DNA of 64,000 bases from assembly GCA_034440635.1 (NCBI GenBank), contig JAOTON010000337.1:993501-1057500 (forward strand). Reading direction: 5' to 3'. Below the pieces are notes generated by a model. That model had not been told where the DNA came from. It saw only the letters and a list, made by a program, of their open reading frames with translations, and ran no database searches. Position numbers and translations under genes: made by a program. This document shows, piece after piece, positions 1 through 11,640 of this stretch. Source of the DNA: Lepas anatifera. Lineage: Eukaryota; Arthropoda; Thecostraca; Lepadidae. Numbering within the stretch: the first letter of the stretch is position 1; each line of letters opens with the position of its first letter.

Positions 1-37
1 TGAGTCCCCCCCCGTGTTGTCCTGGATTCGCCACTGC
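1..37. mobile_element. terminal fragment of a hAT-like non-autonomous element
   Basis: The window opens on a C-rich stretch ending in GGATTCGCCACTG. This matches the end style of the element at 5002-5423 (GCATCCGCCACTG). Only one end is inside the window, so no target-site duplication can be tested. Confidence 0.3.
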
Positions 38-292
38 CTAAATATGTATCAGAACACTAGAGATCTGAAGTTGAAGGTAGAATGGGACATTCCTGCATGT
101 GTTGGTATATCGTCCAGCAGCCCTGCAAGCAAGGAAAGCCGTGTCTTAGGCATTGCTTTATTTTGTAAGAGTCCAAAAACATTCTCATCTGCGTAAACTT
201 TCTTATCTCGGAGCGAAAGCTCATCTAACTTGGGGAAAATTGATAATTTTCCTGGCTTCTGAGGAAAAAACGAATCTTCTTCTTGGTCTTGG

Positions 293-444
293 GATATAGG
301 GGGAGGAATAAGTGGAGAGCACTCCCCAATCGACCCTGCAGTGTCCTCTGAAATGGTTGCAGCGCCTCCCCCACCGGAATGGTCGCAGTACCCCTTGAAA
401 TGTCACTTTCCACCTCCCCCAGGATGTGTGAGCTCCGCGAAAGG
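293..444 (+). repeat. left arm of a 150-bp inverted repeat
   Basis: This C-rich arm is repeated in reverse complement at 911-1060, including the shared blocks GGAATAAGTGGAGAGCACTC and CTCTGAAATGGTTGCAGCGC. Related wording (AAATGGTC, GGCGCC, AAATGTCACT) recurs in the element at 60162-60409, so it is a dispersed family. No coding is seen between the arms (445-910). Confidence 0.65.
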
Positions 445-910
445 TTTTTGATGCACCAAAGAAGCTCATGAAATCCGAACTGCTGTTGTGTTGTTTACTT
501 AGTAATTCGTAGTGTCCTTAATCACAGAAATCTCCATAAGTATTGTTGGTTTTATTTTGGTTTAACCAAAATTTAATATCCTTCTGATTTCTTAGTGTAA
601 GAAATCGCAAACCATTAGAATAAACAACTGCCTAGTGGATATCTACAGCGCTTATTTTGGGCGGGGGGATTGTTAACGGAGTCAGAAGCCGTGAAAACAG
701 AGGAAAGTCGAGCAAATCGAGGATATCGGGGCAAATGCCTTTTTGTTTTCACCCCCAATCCCCCGCCCCTTTATCCCTGGGTCCGCCTAAGTAACTGCCA
801 AACCCATAACCGGGTTTAGACTTTCCGATCTTGGTTGGGGTGTCATTCAAACCAAGAGGGAGGGAGGGGCGCCACTTTTAGTCGGTAAAACCTTTGAGAT
901 TGGTACAGAA

Positions 911-1060
911 TCCCTTCGCGGAGCCCACGCATCCAGGGGGAGGTGGAAATTGACGTTTCAAGGGGTACTGCGACCATTCGGGGGGGAGGCGCTGCAACCA
1001 TTTCAGAGGACACTGCGGGTCGATTGGAGGAGTGCTCTCCACTTATTCCTCCCCCTATAT
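911..1060 (-). repeat. right arm of a 150-bp inverted repeat
   Basis: Reverse-complement partner of 293-444 with scattered mismatches, so it is not a recent perfect palindrome. The 445-910 spacer is AT-rich with no recognisable gene. Confidence 0.65.
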
Positions 1061-1343
1061 CCACCTATGGCCAAACCCAGCCATGAATGCTCGTGTGAAT
1101 GAACCACGAGCTTTGGGGCTGTACGACGCAGCCACTGCTGCGGTGGTATGGCGTCGTCAACATACACCATGCGGGAAGCGTTTAATGGGGATCCAGAGGT
1201 CATTATTCAGTATTCCCACCTGGGATTTAAATCGGGATCAGCGGCGTGGAACCCCAACTCCGCCACCGCATCCCCGAGTGAAACGTGAGCACATGTGACT
1301 GTACCTTCTACGTGCGTGACCGGTTCTCCTGTTTACTCCTCAG

Positions 1344-1488
1344 CGAGGACCAGCGTCGGAACCTGCTGGAGATGGGCTACTCGCAAAGCCTGCAGCCCAC
1401 TTTGGAGCCCGTATTCGGCGATCTTGAACACGCAGACATAGCCGAGGCGCCTCTCATCAGCCGACACACCGGCGCGCCAGCCACCTAG
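1344..1488 (+). CDS. possible terminal coding exon of an unidentified gene
   Basis: A pyrimidine-rich tract followed by CAG precedes 1344, giving a good 3' splice site. It opens an uninterrupted frame of about 48 codons ending in TAG at 1486-1488. The peptide starts EDQRRNLLEMGYSQS and is acidic with little repetition, and base composition rises to GC-rich only here. One base must come from an upstream exon (codon AGC spans the junction). No upstream exon was found in 1-1343, so the rest of the gene would lie before the window. The product is not recognised. It could also be a chance open frame in GC-rich DNA. Confidence 0.35.
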
Positions 1489-1954
1489 CGGTAATCCTAG
1501 TAAGTCGCGGTAAAGGTGTCACTATAACCGCCCGGCGTCCGCTTAGATGGAGGCCTGATTGAAAGCTGGCTGCGGCGGTCGCTCCAGCCTGTCTATACAA
1601 GTTGCACCGACTGCTGCGCCGCAGCTGCGCATGCGCAGAGTGTGCCGGTCCAACGGCACACCATCCCTGTGCTTCATTCTCCCGGTAGAGTTTGTCATGG
1701 CCACGAAAACTCGCACCCAATCGGATCCATGTACAAAATTTCCCGGACCAATTCTGACCGTGTGCAAACCGTGATGATCAATCTAAATCGAATCCATAGC
1801 TGAAACCTACCACTAAATTGAAGAAAATAACAGCTCAAACCGACATCCGGCATCAGAGCTATACCAATTATTCCGGCGGTTCCATCCGTTGGGGATTCAC
1901 TTGGATATCCGATCTGTGACCTAGTCTATCGCCCAGTGCCTCTCCAGTGCCGCG

Positions 1955-2005
1955 CCATATAATCCCAGTCCAGGAGTGCGCGTGACTCAGCGCCGCCGCA
2001 GTGAA
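1955..2005 (+). promoter_or_regulatory. weak candidate core promoter
   Basis: A TATA-like CCATATAATCCC lies about 30-40 bases before GC-rich sequence containing GTGACTCAGC and CGCAGTGAAG, which could hold an initiator. No open frame follows downstream, so a non-coding first exon would be required. This is base composition and motif spacing only. Confidence 0.2.
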
Positions 2006-3245
2006 GCAGTGTGAAGACGATCTCGAAGATTCAACACGTTAACCGATGTGTACTAGGTGGGAAAATTGTGCAATGTGTATGGCGCATCAGAGGCAAATAG
2101 TTGGGGCTTTGTTGATGAACGTGAATGCTCGTAAGCTTTTTGAAATGAAGTGTCAGTGTCAGGAGGAGCAGTGGTTGGCTTTAAGTGGACATTTTTTAAT
2201 CAACGAACCCGTATAAAACTGTGCTGGATTGCGATGTTTATGTGTTTGCCGCTAGATACACGATGAGCTGGTTAGCTTTGTCGGAATACTTTTCTGTCAA
2301 TCAAGATGTTTCTGCTGCAGTGATTTTAATGTATCGCACGCACAATGAATGCAAATTTATAGATTCGTGATCAAGATTTAGTAGGAATAGAGCAAGAATT
2401 TGTCAATTCTTTTGTATCATTGAAACCTGAATATTTCTTAGCTCGGGTGCTTCCTTTTCCTAACCGTACCTTGTGTTAAAGGTATCTTGGAGGCCTTGGT
2501 GTGGGGCAGGGCGCGGAGAATTGACGATCAGAAGCACTCGACAAATGCGTGCGATTTTTTACAGCACATCTGTTTTGACAGTGTCATTACTTGTCGCTGT
2601 ATCGCTTATGTTAGGTAATTTTGAATTGTTTAGACGGAGTGATAGTTAGCGACCGAAAGCACGCATACACTCCACAAATCCAGGGTTTATGTCTGTATAT
2701 TTGTTGGTTTGTTTGCATACTGTGGTGGATACAAGGGGGCTAGGGAATCAAGCCCCTCCCCGGAATTTCTGGGTATCCATAGTAATCACATAGTAGGAAG
2801 TTATGTGACGTTAAGGTGAGTCAGAGTTGCGGCCCCTGACTCCCCTCTCCTAAAATGTAAGCCTAGATCCGCTATTATTTGTATATATGTATGTCACAGA
2901 GAATAATCATTATTCGTAGCCCCTAAGGAACTAAAAGTGACAATAAGAATATAAGCAGATTCCTTATATTTGGTAACATTTTCATAAACATAAAGTGACA
3001 TTGAATGGGGTCAATACGACAAATAACTTTCACGTAAAAACACCTTATTTTTTAATATCAGCGTCCAAGCCAATTCAATGCACATGTGGGCCTGGCCAAT
3101 GTGGGCAGAGGCAGATTTTTGCAAGCGATGTATTTATTTATTTACTTGTAGCTTAACTTTATGAGTATTTTTAGTGTTTGAATCGGTTGTTGGAATATAC
3201 CACCAAGTTGAAATTCTAAAATGAACAATTTGTGGAAAAATAGGT
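2006..3245. other. AT-rich intergenic or intronic DNA with one small repeat
   Basis: No gene is recognised. Positions 2721-2877 hold a likely fragment of the family seen at 5002-5423: it starts GTGGTGGATACAAGGGGG and ends near CCTAGATCCGC. No target-site duplication could be matched there. Confidence 0.5.
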
Positions 3246-3534
3246 CAGGGGCCAAAAAAGTGTTCAATGTGTCACCCTTCAAAATATCAAACCATAAATG
3301 TGTCACCAAAAATGGCTGCAAAATGTGGCACGTTTTGCGTTAGTAGGATACCAATTGATACTCCTGGACCATCCTAGTTGCTTAAAAACACTACGAGCTC
3401 AAGTTGCATGTGCCAATTTTGGCGATTTGTCGCCGTATTTGTCTCGAGGAAACATGTCGGCTGATTTTTGTCACCTTGCTCACCTTGACCTGTCACCATT
3501 TAGAATGCCAAAATGGTAGGTTTTTCGACCCCTG
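3246..3534. mobile_element. 289-bp hAT-like MITE, copy 1
   Basis: The terminal inverted repeats are CAGGGGCCAAAAAA and TTTTTCGACCCCTG. The flanks are a perfect 8-bp duplication, AAATAGGT, at 3238-3245 and 3535-3542. An 8-bp duplication with CAGGGG ends is the hAT superfamily signature. There is no transposase, so it must be mobilised in trans. The interior is rich in GTGACA and TGTCACC. Another copy of exactly the same length is at 30165-30453, and a probable third is at 63396. Confidence 0.9.
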
Positions 3535-3784
3535 AAATAGGTATGCAAATCAAGAAACCACGTTTTGTTTCCAACTCAAATCACTCACTCAAAGATATCG
3601 CCTTTTGTCTTACTCCGCTGGGTTGACCCAAGCATCGTGGGTAATCACGAATCTGGCAGCGGAAGGCGGCTTGCGACATGCCAGATTGCGTGCCCGTGCC
3701 ATTTGTTAGCACTTATCACGCTGCCATATAGAAAGGAATTATTCTATCGTTTGAAATAGCGTAGTAAGCCCCTTTACTTTGCAC
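3535..3784. other. short unannotated spacer
   Basis: Spacer between a hAT-like MITE and a TTAA element. No gene is recognised. Confidence 0.5.
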
Positions 3785-4631
3785 TTAAACACGCGCATTG
3801 ACGGGAGGCGGGTACCCGCCCCCTCGATTTTTTTCGGAGATAGCAGAAAAACGGCGGCCCGTAGCGCCGCCGTACTTGGCATACCTTTCCCCTCATCATT
3901 TTACAACTTCTGTGACAATTCTAAGGTTAGGTTATCTCAGTTCAGGTCACCAGTACAGGTCAAGTGACCTGACCTCAAAAAAAGTTTAAGATAGCATAAG
4001 TCGGAGCAGAGTAAACTTATCCGATTCAAACTCATATCACATAATGGGCCAACCGAGTTCTCTAAAATTTGTTCCGGTATTTTTTATATCGATGACCTAA
4101 GGTCAGGTACGGGGCATGACCTCTCCATTGGAAATACATGGGGCAAATGGTGTTTACTGAATAACTCAGTAACGGATGGTGATAGAGCGTTTATTTTAAC
4201 TGCATTAGATTTGCCTTGTCTTTGCGGCTCTAATGATATGCATTTTATATAATTTGACCTTGACCCGACCTCAGGTCAGGTCAAACCTTTTGACCTAGAA
4301 GGTCAAATTATATACCGTTCGATTTGGCTTGCTGCGAGGATTCATATAGTTCAAGCCGTTTTGCTCTATCTTTACTTCTTTAGATGAAATGGCCGAAAAC
4401 CTTAATTTACATGTTATCCCTATGACGGCATGTTTTGACCTCTCGTGACCTCAAATATGACCTGACAAAAAATAGTTCAAATATTTTCGATGGAGAAGTG
4501 GATGGGCTACTCAACGCCGTTTATCGTTTTTCGCTACCTATCGTGGTTCTCGAGATCTTAGGGGGTGGCGGGTACCAGCCCCCCAAGTCAAAGTGAAGAT
4601 GGCTCAGACCCCCGTCAATGCGCGTGTTTAA
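3785..4631. mobile_element. TTAA-flanked MITE, family 1 (AGGTCA-rich), copy 1
   Basis: TTAA lies at both ends (3785-3788 and 4628-4631), followed inward by inverted termini ACACGCGCATTGACGGG and CCCGTCAATGCGCGTGT. TTAA target duplication is characteristic of piggyBac-type transposition. No transposase frame is present. The interior carries many AGGTCA/TGACCT hexamers, including a palindromic cluster around 4254-4310. Other copies are at 18683-19531, 58249-59085 and, truncated, 63052-63215. Confidence 0.85.
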
Positions 4632-5001
4632 GCTTGCGGAAATTTTATACAGAGAGCTTTCCGGAAAATTCTATATGCCAATAGTGGGTTCTCGATACCC
4701 TCTACAAAACTGTTATCTCAGTTCAAAATAGATTATAGAAGTGGGACACTTTTTTAAGTATCCAGGCTGAATCAAAATCAGTGCCAAACCTTTAGAATTT
4801 CCCTTATTTATATGCGCCGCAAAAGGTAGAGACATAAATATTGTGTTCAGTACACGTAGGTAGTCACTTTTGGTTGCAATTTAAATAATCAATTTCTTAA
4901 CTGTGACCCAAATTTTACCTACTTAGAAAAAGTAGACCGTAGTGTTTGAATCACGGCTAGAATTAATGAAAGATCGTACTTTAGAGATTAAGAATCTCAG
5001 T

Positions 5002-5423
5002 CAGTGGTAGACACAAGGGGTGGCTAGGGAGTTCAAGTCCCCCCCAAATGTCAGAATGTTTATAGCAACTGCATTACCAGAGGCTGTTCCGAGGCAAGGT
5101 GTGGGAAGACTTGATCCCGCTGGTCCCCCTCCCCAAATGTCGAATGTTTATAGCAACTGCATTACCAGAGGCTGTTCCGAGGCAAGGTGTGGGAAACTTG
5201 ATCCCGCTGGTCCCCTCCCCAAATGTCGGAATGTTTATAGCAACTGCATTACCAGAGGCTGTTCCGAGGCAAGTGTGGGAAGACTTGATCCCGCTGGTCC
5301 CCTCCCCCAAATGTCGGAATGTTTATAGCAACTGCATTACCAGAGGCTGTTCCGAGGCAAGGTGTGGGAAGACTTGATCCCGCTGGTCACCCTCCCTCAA
5401 ATGAAGTCCTGCATCCGCCACTG
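5002..5423. mobile_element. hAT-like element carrying an 88-bp tandem array
   Basis: The ends are CAGTGGTAGACAC and GCATCCGCCACTG, an imperfect inverted repeat beginning CAGTGG. The flanking octamers ATCTCAGT and ATTTCAAC match at about five of eight positions, so an aged 8-bp duplication is possible but not proven. Almost all of the interior is the tandem array at 5046-5398. Confidence 0.55.
5046..5398. repeat. four tandem copies of an approximately 88-bp unit
   Basis: Units start near 5046, 5135, 5221 and 5309. Each contains GTTTATAGCAACTGCATTAC, GAGGCTGTTCCGAGGCAA and GATCCCGCTGGTC. Units differ by single-base insertions and deletions, so open frames across the array are not coding. Confidence 0.9.
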
Positions 5424-6411
5424 ATTTCAACAGATTAATTAATCATGTTTGAACTTACATATTTCCTACTTTTAACATTGCAACCAAATATGTGCATTTC
5501 ATGATAATAATACAAAAAAGTTCGGGATGACATCTCTTTTTACACAGGTGTGAGAATCATTGCTCGCAATCATTGCTTGACTATGATATTATTTGACTTG
5601 CCTTCCTAAAAAACAAGTATGTGTTTGAAATATGAACTTCATAAGAATGTGTCTCGCAAGCTTGATGAGCCAGACCATTACCATCATATATGCTTTACTG
5701 CTCGCTCGGTCTGGTCGTGCCATGAATGAATTGCTGGTAATGACCGCCAATAGTAATTACCGTACTCAGGTGTGAACATACGCTCAACTTGTTCTTTTGT
5801 CACCACTATCTTCTCTTCTGTTTGTTCTATTGCTCATCTGAGTGTAAATATTACTAGATGAGACAGCGTGCATACGCCCTTCTGCACCAATTGTGTCAGA
5901 GATGTGTAGGAATGCTTTATTCGGAAACTGATACGAGAGGAGATGTCTGTATTCTATATGTATGTATGGAGCCGAGCATTGTGATTATATATGTAGATGC
6001 TGATCTCGAATATTGTTCTGCTGAGCCGTCATCCGCACAAATACATGTTCATGTTATGCTCATTATAATAACTACTTCTTTTCGATACGACGTCATGGGT
6101 CAGAAGAAAAAAACTGATCCTGCCACTACAGCTGAGGGAATCTTTGAGGAACTTCAATATTGATTTTCTTTTAAATTGACATTGGTACCCATTGATTCAC
6201 GAATAATCCCTTCACTTCAACATAGCATGGTATCAGAGTCTAGTCTGTCTACCCACTGTCTAGTTTGTCTAGTCTGTCCAGTCTGGCCACCCATTCTGGG
6301 CGCTGGAGACAGTTGTCTCCTCTCTTGTAAGGGGCCACCCACAAATTACATGGCCCATATTTGAGAACTTCTGACACCCCTCCCCCATGTAACGCCGCTT
6401 GATGTCCGTGT
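5424..6411. other. unannotated DNA with one open frame of unknown meaning
   Basis: No gene is recognised. A 101-codon open frame lies at 5858-6163 on the plus strand. It has no recognisable domain or credible start context and is probably fortuitous. Short variants of GTCTAGTCTGTC repeat around 6235-6285. Confidence 0.4.
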
Positions 6412-6639
6412 CATACGCGTCGGAAAAGGGGGGCCAGGGGGCCTGGCCCCCACTTTTGGCCAAAAATTTCCTGATCTCAATCAAATGAGAGAAAGCTGGA
6501 CATTCTTATATCCAGCCGCTGCGGAAGGCAACGAGGAGCCCAAATTCGAACAGTTTTTGGTCCTGATGTTGAAAGTTTTTTGTCAGCATCAGGTTGAAGA
6601 TTGGCTGGCCCCCACTTTTTCCCGGTGGCGACACTTATG
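6412..6639. mobile_element. 228-bp hAT-like MITE of the same family as the 5.5-kb element
   Basis: It begins CATACGCGTCGG and ends GGCGACACTTATG. It is flanked by a perfect 8-bp duplication GTCCGTGT at 6404-6411 and 6640-6647. The terminal text, including GGGGGGCCAGGGGGCC and CCCCCACTTTT, matches the right end of the 21607-27100 element. No coding is present. Confidence 0.85.
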
Positions 6640-6693
6640 GTCCGTGTGTAAGGTTTGGTAACACTGTGTCTGACTTCGCCAGCCCCCTTTGCG

Positions 6694-7157
6694 TTAAAGG
6701 GAATGTGGTACCTTCATAACGTGATTTTAACTGAGATAGCCAAGTTGTAAAGCAAGTCGGAAAACCCGGTACTCAATATATCATTTGTTCTGGAACTCGA
6801 CATTTCCGTAGAAAAGAAACTAAAACCTACCTGAAATGTACCCCTCATGTACCTACCCTGAGCAGTAGGCTACAGTTGTCATGGCTGTTGGTGTGACGAC
6901 ATATGCTGACGTCACGGTGAGTATTAGCCAATCGAGAGCCCTTGAAGTGTATTGAATATGGTAGTGGTTGCCAGATCATGACATCATCCACAGGCAGATA
7001 TCTATTTATTTCCCCAGAGGAACAGTTTAAAAATCAAAATCTTAAACTTATTGTAAATTTTTCGGAGAAATCATGGACGCTCTCATTATTTTCGGCTAAA
7101 AGTACCCCTAATTACACTACATTCCAGGGTTCGACCAAGGTGCCACATTCCCTTTAA
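6694..7157. mobile_element. TTAA-flanked MITE, family 3, copy 1
   Basis: TTAA lies at both ends, followed inward by AGGGAATGTGGTACCTT and its partner AAGGTGCCACATTCCCT. The interior includes ACTTGGCTATCTCAG-type and CCGGGTTTTCCGACTTGC-type blocks (in reverse here). These recur at 7923-8293, 21544-27481 and 52580-53036. No transposase. Confidence 0.85.
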
Positions 7158-7299
7158 GTATCAATGGCCCCTGACATGCCACAAACCATTTTATTTTCGG
7201 GTCATGCTTCTTATCTCGCGGTAAAAATTGGTCTCCTTTTGGGAAACTAAATAATTTTCCTTACCTCTGGCCATTACCATAGGTGGAGATCCCGCGGGG

Positions 7300-7785
7300 G
7301 TTGGATGGCCAGGACCCCTGGATTTTTGGGCTGCGTTCTTTGAATTATTCCGAGGTGGAATTCCAGGGGTTGTGACGTCGTGATATTCCGCGGATTCCAG
7401 CTGGGAACGTTCTTGACCGAGGCCGGAATGCGGCGTAAATGGCGAGGTGCGACAGTCTTATTATTTATTTTGACTTGTGCACGCGCAAATCTTTCATTTA
7501 CCTTCATTTAGCTGTTATTATAAGGTTCCGATTATCCTGCAAAAACATATAATGGACCTTTCAAGCAGATAAATATTCAGAGTCCACGAACTTACTGTTA
7601 CGAAATTCATGCATGGGCGCCGCCATCTTGAGCGGGACTGCTTTTTCTATTCCCACCGTTCCGCGCGGAATGGCGGGAATATTCCACGTGGAATCCCGGG
7701 AAAAGTTTCAAAGAACGGCTGTGACGTCACTGTCCCTGGAATTTCAGGCTGGAATATTTCAAAGAACGCACCCTTGGTCTTACAT
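7300..7785. repeat. foldback element with imperfect arms containing CRE-like TGACGTCA
   Basis: The left arm (about 7320-7460) read in reverse complement matches the right arm (about 7610-7785). Shared blocks are TTCAAAGAACGCA, CCCTGGAATT and GACGTCAC. The right arm contains a full TGACGTCA palindrome. No coding was seen. The element ends and any duplication were not resolved. Confidence 0.55.
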
Positions 7786-7922
7786 GGACTTTTTATTGGG
7801 CTTGTATTGTCATGCCACCGTTAACCCATCCAGGACAATCCCCCCCGCCCTGGTTTGAAAAGATATATCCAGCATTGGACTCACCTGTAAGCAAAGAATA
7901 TATTCGTAGGCATAGGTTTCTA

Positions 7923-8293
7923 TTAAAGGGAATGTGGCACCTTGGTCGAATCCTGAAATTTAGTGTAAGTAGGGGAACTTTTAGCCGAAAATCATGGAAG
8001 CGTCCATAACTTCTTTGAAAAGTATACAATACCTATGCTTAATATTTTCATTCTTAGAATGCTCCTCTAGGGAAAGAAATAATTACCTGCCTCTGGATGA
8101 TGTTATGATCTGGCAACCACTACCATATTCAACACGCTCCAAAGGGCTTCGATTGACTGATACTCACCGTGACGTCAGCATATGTCGTCACACCAACAGC
8201 CATGACAACTTTGGCCTGCTGCTAAGGGTACTCGAGGGAAATCTCGAGTTCCAAGATAAATGATATATTGGGTACCGGGTTTTCCGACTTGCT
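7923..8293. mobile_element. TTAA-flanked MITE, family 3, interrupted or truncated copy
   Basis: It starts TTAAAGGGAATGTGGCACCTT-like and continues colinearly with family 3 through GGTACCGGGTTTTCCGACTTGC. It stops where the next element begins at TTAA 8294-8297. The expected right terminus is not found after that element, so this copy is truncated. Confidence 0.8.
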
Positions 8294-9310
8294 TTAACCC
8301 GCGCCCCACCGGGGGTCCGACGCCACCTTCGCCCCACCGGGGGCCATCGATGGCCTCCCTCTAACTCCGGAAATATGGGGGTTAGCGCAAATCTGCAAAG
8401 TGCATTAGAAAGCTCGCGTGAATTCAGTAAGAAATTACTTTACATGTTTAAGCGCTCAGATCAATGGCTTGACCTCCAGAGGTCAAGTTAGATCACGATA
8501 GGCTATTTTCACTCAAATATGCAATGCTTAAAAAAACTGGGCATAACTCTTATGCCATTGGAGTTATTGAAATCTGGTAAACTACATTGGATAGGAAAAT
8601 GTCAGACCTTTTTCCGCTATGTGGAACGTAATGACCTCCCGCCAGTGGTTTGACCTCCAGAGGTCATCTCGTGACCTCATATAACCTGAGGTCATCAAAG
8701 GTCAGAAATTGACCTTGCCGTATATCAAATGAAAGCTCGCAATGAGACAAACACGATGGTGTTTCATTCAACGCTCTAGCTAAATTAGGTCAAAAGCTAT
8801 TGCCAAAATACTGTTTTTGACCCCTAGTGACCTTGGATGACCTTGGAGAGGTCAAAGGGAAAATATGACCCCTGGGATCCGTAAAAGGGTGTCCAACAAC
8901 GCTTTTCTGAGCACGCTGAGCATGTTCAATCATTTATGTCACTTTTAGATCATAAGACAACTTTTCCCCATGCTTTTTCAATGGGAGAGTTCACCTCGTG
9001 ACCTGATCTTAGGTCACGAACTCGAAAAAATCCCGGATATAAATTGTGTAGACCCTGGGGGTGCCATGAAGTGTAGGAAGTTTCAAATCGATTGACTGAG
9101 AAACCTAGCTCTTATAGAGCTCAAAAGTTGAAGTGAGGTGACCTTGGTTGACCTCGCCTGGTGACCTGACCTTGGGTGACCCGGGGTACAAAATTTCACT
9201 GATGGTGGGAACATGATTGGGTGAGAGGTAGAGCCTTCAACCGCGGTGCTGCGCCTCGTCGTTTTTCTGCTATCCCGAAAAACCTTAGGGGAGCCATCGA
9301 TGGCCCCGTT
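8294..9310. mobile_element. TTAA-flanked MITE, family 2 (AGGTCA-rich), copy 1
   Basis: It begins TTAA then CCCGCGCCCCACCGGGGG, and includes the family hallmark GGGGCCATCGATGGCC near both ends. The right terminus is damaged after GATGGCCCCG, so no right TTAA is seen. Interior TGACCT/AGGTCA hexamers are abundant, for example at 8640-8705 and 9130-9185. Full copies are at 19821-20854 and 40053-41089. Confidence 0.8.
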
Positions 9311-9344
9311 TCTTATGGTGATTCCGAAAATCAAATTATTTTTT

Positions 9345-11640
9345 GTCGGTAATAAGTACTAAGGGTGGCGCAAATGCAGTTTTCTTTAGGATTTTCGCCT
9401 TTATGGCCATTTTCCGTTAGCCGTGATTTCTTTGTTGCAAATGCTATTCCATGTAAACGGAAAAGGCTTATTCGTATTTTTCAAGGTCGTCCATATTGTT
9501 TTATACCTAAAAAAGCATAACTTTCTTGCTGCGGGAATTTGTGACATCATTAACAAGAAAAAAATGACCACTTTGGTGCCTTTACTGGGAGTTACAGGCA
9601 GAGTTCAGTCAAAGCGAAAATCGAGTTTTTCAAAATAAAACTAGACTACTCCCACCTCACTTCAACGATATAAAGACCAGAAGTGGTCCTTTGATATCAT
9701 AATAATCGTTTTTAAAAGCATAGGAATAACGAACAAATAATCTATTTTTAATGCAAAACAGTGGGAATATTGCTCTACAGCCTTTTGCACCGGTTATACA
9801 CTGATGCGAGCGGCACTGCTAATTTATTAACTCTTTAACAAAAATTTTACACAAAAGCATACACAATATCACAAGGGACGAGATGAACATATAAGTGTAC
9901 GCATATTAACAAATATAGCATAGCAGCAGTACTCAGGCAGAAGAAAATATATCATGACGTTGATTGTTAACGCAGTGTACTCCATGTGACCGGGTAAAGT
10001 GAACCTATGCCTCACTATTTTGTTCTTTCCCTTAATCTTCTTGGCATATGCTAGACTTTTCTTCGCACTGCAGTTACCGTGTGATTTCCTCGTGACGTTT
10101 ACTGCCAGCAGCACCTCCTGGCGCCGCTTCTCTGCATGAGAGTAACAGAAGAAGTCTTGAACGAGCTTTACCTGGCGCTTTGCTGGGACGTAGACCACAC
10201 AGAGACCCTTGACACCTTTTTGGAAGAGGTGATATCCCTTCCGGGTGGGCCAAATGGCCACTTCATCCCAAAGCTACGCTACTGCGGCGTCATCTAGTCC
10301 TAGACGGTCGAAGAGAAGCCAAGAGCTTTGCTTAACGAGGTCTGCAAGTGAACGTATTTGTTTTGGAGCCTTGCTGCTAGGTCTGCCAGGTGTCACTGTA
10401 CCGGTGCGCTCTGTTTCCAAGACTGCGGTGGCTCTTGCTTGCCTGTGCTCTTCTGGAGGGCCTTCATCTGCCAGGATCATGATGACCAGTGTGGGATGTT
10501 AGTACCACTGATGGGGCTCCATGGACATGGATATCTTTGAGGAAACGCCACAATATACCCTCAGCAGCGCGGACATCGAGTGAAGGCAGAATTGGAAACG
10601 TTTTTTTTAATCTGCAGCCTTCCCTTGTGGTGAGTACCGAGAATTAGCTGAACTTACGGAGGTGTGGCTCGGTGATGAGGTAACCGACTTCAAGTTCAGG
10701 CCATCACGGGCGTGCCATCGTGCTCGATTCATGGCTCAGGTTATTTACTCCCTGAAGCTCGAGCTTCTGAGCAAACATCTATCCTTTCTTGCAAAGGAAG
10801 GTAAGCAGAACGTGACTGCGATGGCATATTTTATCGGACTTTACTACGCTATTTGGTTCCTGAGCTGCGCCGTGGCGACTTCTGCACCTCGCATGGATTT
10901 GGAGGCTGGGGGATTCCAGGACAGATCGACCAAGGCTTGACACCACCATGTCTAGAAAAAATTCTAAACTTTGTCTCCGGGGTAGTTTAGGGCCAGTAAC
11001 ACACCTGTGAGAATATGGTGACCGAAATATAGCCCAAGGCATTTTCGGGAAGTCACCTTGTAGACTCATCTTTGATGCTTCATAACTCCAAAACTCATTG
11101 TCTGATTAACAAGTTTTGTATATCATTAAACTCGTCTTGAATTATACATTGTTTAAAAAGAAAATTTCAAAATTTTAAAAAGTTTGACTTTTAATCAGTT
11201 TAACCTTTTCTTGTTTGACCTAGCTTGACCTCTTCGCAGTTGAAATTGCCCTTTTAGACACTCCAAAAATTTTGCTTCATAAAATATCTTTCGATGAAAA
11301 AAATGCGTTCTTGCTATAAATTCCAAACTTTTAGCACCTAAGGTAGGTATGCAGACGGTTTTTGACCACTGCGGTAGTACAACCTTATGTTTAACACCGC
11401 AAACAAAGCGATTGATTTTGTAATCGGTTGCTTGCAATCATATTGCATTGTCTTTACGAAATTTTCATCGTGCAAGTGTCAGAAATTATGAAAATTAACA
11501 CGCGCCCACACGAGGGGGCGGGCAACCGGCCTCCTCAGGTTTCCACAGGTGGTAAAAAAACACCTTCGCGCAGCGCCACCGTACTTCATCTACATCTTAC
11601 TCGAAATTTTTTACAGTTTCCGGCAAAATTTTAGGTCTGG
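9345..11640 (-). mobile_element. unclassified element, copy A (inverted relative to copy B)
   Basis: This 2.3-kb stretch is repeated in reverse complement at 14377-16430. Matching landmarks are the end blocks near 9361-9420 and 16318-16390 (GCAAATGCAGTTTT, GCCTTTATGGCCATT-like), the degenerate coding block, and the GGCGGGCAACCGG-type GC-rich part at 11515-11560. The two copies face away from a 2.7-kb spacer. The element class was not identified. It carries a TTAA-type MITE at its 5' side. Confidence 0.7.
9869..10480 (-). pseudogene. degenerate unrecognised protein in element copy A
   Basis: Two frames with conserved content run on the minus strand. 10274-10480 contains PPEEHRQARATAVLETERTG and SSWLLFDRLGLDD. 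9869-10261 contains WPTRKGYHLFQKGVKGL, VKLVQDFF and EKRRQEVLLAVNVTRKSHG. The same blocks, about 80% similar, are on the plus strand at 15105-15745, so selection or shared origin is clear. The break between frames suggests decay. The LVVNDxAERGVxLIQDF-like pattern (here CVVYVPAKRQVKLVQDF) recalls a block I remember from uncharacterised invertebrate proteins often linked to mobile DNA; that is memory, not a search. Function is unknown. Confidence 0.5.

Noticed and set aside
5099..5377. Repetitive protein of about 90 residues
   Set aside because: Translation of the 88-bp tandem units. The frame is kept only by chance between length variants.
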